Of a DNA stretch of 64,000 bases, positions 62,417 through 64,000 are shown piece by piece. The stretch lies in assembly GCF_002278925.1 (NCBI RefSeq), contig NZ_NCJH01000002.1, positions 286,985 through 350,984 of the forward strand, in the 5' to 3' direction. The position numbers and the translations under genes are program-made. Under the pieces are notes generated by a model. That model was not told where the DNA came from and did not search any database. It worked only from the letters and a program-made list of their open reading frames with translations. Source of the stretch: Polaromonas sp. 39-63-25 (GTDB lineage: Bacteria > Pseudomonadota > Gammaproteobacteria > Burkholderiales > Burkholderiaceae_C). Position 1 is the stretch's first letter. Each line of letters begins with the position of its first letter.

Positions 62417-63715
62417 ATGGGTAACCTAACCGTAAAGCAGATTGACAGTGCCAAACCAAAAGACAAGCCGTACAAACTGATGGACGGCGAGGGGCTGCAA
62501 CTGCGAGTAGCCGTCGATGGCATCAAGACTTGGCTGGTGCGCTACATGTTGGACGGCAAAGAGCGTCAATACCGTCTGCCAGAACTGTATGGAGATGGTG
62601 ACGGACGGCTTGGCCTCAAAGAAGCGCGTGAAAAAGCCACTCACGTTCGCGCTCTGGCACGCAATGGCATCGACATCCAGATAAAATTGGATAACGAACG
62701 ACAAGCCGAAGTCGAACGTCTGGAAGTTGAAGTTGCGCAATCCAAGACGCTGACCGACTTATTCGATGCGTGGGTGGAAACCGTTGACCGAAAAGACAAC
62801 GGAAAAGAATTACGCCGCTCGTTCGCACGCGATGTATTTCCTGTCGTTGGTGACCTCAAATTGAGCAGCGTGCATCCTGAGCACATAGAGAAAATTCTGC
62901 GAGGCGTAGTTGATCGTGGCTCGAACCGTATCTCAGTCACGCTGTTTGCTGACCTGAAACAGATGTTCCGCTGGGCTGGTCGCAAGCGCGCTTGGAAACA
63001 ACTCTTTGAAAACCCGACAGACGAAATTGATCTCAAAAAGGACAAAATTCTGCCGCGCGAGTACGAAGGCGCTGAACGCAACCGTGCATTGAGCGATGAC
63101 GAGGTGCGGGAACTGGCCGAAAAGCTGCCTAAATCCGGCTTAATGCCAAGAACTCAGATTGCCATGTGGCTGATGTTGTCCTGCTGTTGCCGCATCGGTG
63201 AAGTCATTCAAGCGCGCTGGGAACACGTTGACCTCAATGCTGGCACCTGGGTGATTCCGAAAGAGAACGCCAAAAACCGCAAAACACACACGGTATTTCT
63301 ATCTCCCGTTGCGCTCAAGAAATTCCAAGAACTCAAGCAGATTTCGACAAACGACAAATGGTGTTTTCCTGACACCAGCGGCACTACCCATGTGTGCATG
63401 AAGTCAACGACCAAGCAAGTTCGTGATCGTCAAATGGCTGCAATTGGTCGAAAGCCCATGAGCAACCGCACCAAGAATTCAGATGTCCTATTGCTGGTCA
63501 ATGGTGACTGGGTACCGCACGATTTGCGGCGCACTGGCGCAACAATGATGCAATCACTACATGTTGCACCGGCCATTATTGAGCGCGTACTGAATCACGT
63601 TGAGCCCAGCAAGCTTGTACGGACATACCAAACATACGACTACGCCGAGGAAAAGCGGGATGCATGGAACCGACTGGGAAAAAGACTTTCGGAGCTTGTG
63701 CCTCAACTTGCATAA
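62417..63715 (+). CDS. Tyrosine-type site-specific integrase
   Basis: A 432-residue phage/island integrase. The N-terminal DUF4102-like arm-binding domain begins MGNLTVKQIDSAKPKDKPYK. The SAM-like core-binding domain spans about 105-205. The catalytic domain has Arg in SCCCRIGEVIQARW (about residue 258), the HxxR box HDLRRTGATM (about 367) and the nucleophile Tyr in RTYQTYDYAEEKRDAW (about 405). ATG 62417 is preferred over an upstream TTG at 62405. Its place next to the tRNA-Arg fragment and its lower GC mark the edge of an island. Confidence 0.93.
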   Translation: MGNLTVKQIDSAKPKDKPYKLMDGEGLQLRVAVDGIKTWLVRYMLDGKERQYRLPELYGDGDGRLGLKEAREKATHVRALARNGIDIQIKLDNERQAEVERLEVEVAQSKTLTDLFDAWVETVDRKDNGKELRRSFARDVFPVVGDLKLSSVHPEHIEKILRGVVDRGSNRISVTLFADLKQMFRWAGRKRAWKQLFENPTDEIDLKKDKILPREYEGAERNRALSDDEVRELAEKLPKSGLMPRTQIAMWLMLSCCCRIGEVIQARWEHVDLNAGTWVIPKENAKNRKTHTVFLSPVALKKFQELKQISTNDKWCFPDTSGTTHVCMKSTTKQVRDRQMAAIGRKPMSNRTKNSDVLLLVNGDWVPHDLRRTGATMMQSLHVAPAIIERVLNHVEPSKLVRTYQTYDYAEEKRDAWNRLGKRLSELVPQLA

Positions 63716-63792
63716 CCATGGCTTACGTCTGAAAAGGCTGCCCGGGTTCATGAATCTTGGATACTAGGACACTAATTCTGGAGGGCACGAAC

Positions 63793-64000
63793 ATGGCAGG
63801 TGGAGATGTAACGAGGCTTGCGGTTTTGATTGATGCTGATAACGCGTCGTTCGCGGTCGTGAAAGAACTTTTGGACGAGGTTGCCAAGTACGGCACCGCG
63901 ACTGTCAAAAGAGCTTATGGCGATTGGACAACACAACATCTCGTTGGTTGGAAATCTGTTCTGCATAAGTATGCAATTCAACCGATGCAGCAGTTCGCAT
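63793..64000 (+). CDS. NYN-domain (LabA/DUF88-like) protein, 3' end outside window
   Basis: The open frame begins MAGGDVTRLAVLIDADNASF and continues AVVKELLDEVAKYGTATVKR, AYGDWTT.. to the window edge (69 codons). IDADN is the first acidic motif of NYN/PIN-like nucleases, and the GTATVKRAYGDW strand is typical of bacterial LabA-like members. It lies 77 bases downstream of the integrase and is probably island cargo. GGAG lies eight bases before the ATG. The substrate is unknown. Confidence 0.75.
   Translation, partial: MAGGDVTRLAVLIDADNASFAVVKELLDEVAKYGTATVKRAYGDWTTQHLVGWKSVLHKYAIQPMQQFA

Overview
The window reads as a chromosomal segment of a high-GC betaproteobacterium of the family Comamonadaceae (Polaromonas/Rhodoferax-like; the genus is inference). 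The evidence is the gene families and their order (yicC-gmk-rpoZ-spoT-greB, hemW-rdgB-rph, urtABCDE plus urease), paired cyanophycin synthetases, and several copies of a short dispersed repeat with a central ATAGCT..TTGCGC core of the kind I associate with this family. Coding density is high, and almost every long antisense ORF is a GC-driven shadow.

Layout. 1-1262: end of a NitT/TauT-type ABC importer. 1559-9872: a cyanophycin block, with a DUF1854 protein and an ABC exporter-like fusion on the minus strand, divergent from cphA' (degenerate second active site) and cphA. 9873-15030: ureD, an M48 lipoprotein protease, a CPA2 antiporter and urtE, between two intergenic regions filled with long dispersed repeats. 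15031-20086: urtDCBA for urea uptake (minus strand). 20307-23639: small envelope proteins and an AI-2E/PerM exporter-like protein. 23703-28883: a giant hybrid kinase with seven PAS domains and two complete kinase cores. 29427-35431: a type IV minor-pilin/PilY1 operon. 35477-38312: CreA, small proteins, DUF502 and an IF-1 paralogue. 38793-43258: a LuxR-type response regulator and an unusual NCS1 permease-histidine kinase fusion. 43406-47937: ureA-(small ORF)-ureBCEFG. 47956-52580: an accessory patch with a MITE-like element, tRNA-Ser, a zot-like inovirus pseudogene, a lower-GC two-gene ATPase plus TOPRIM-like pair (candidate defence system) and IS remnants. 52581-62095: conserved housekeeping genes (hemW, rdgB, rph, a PP2C phosphatase and Ser/Thr kinase pair, yicC, gmk, rpoZ, spoT, greB). 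62143-64000: edge of a genomic island in a tRNA-Arg gene, with a displaced tRNA 3' end, a tyrosine integrase and a NYN-domain gene running off the window.

How it works together. Much of the window concerns nitrogen: ABC uptake of urea (urtABCDE), hydrolysis by urease with its Ni-insertion chaperones (ureDEFG), storage of nitrogen as cyanophycin (cphA/cphA' and associated genes), and possibly sensing of a nucleobase-like compound by the permease-kinase that is divergent from ureA. Two accessory regions, around tRNA-Ser and at the tRNA-Arg attachment site, carry mobile-element traces. The strongest candidates for something undescribed are the NCS1-kinase transceptor next to urease and the ATPase/TOPRIM-like pair.
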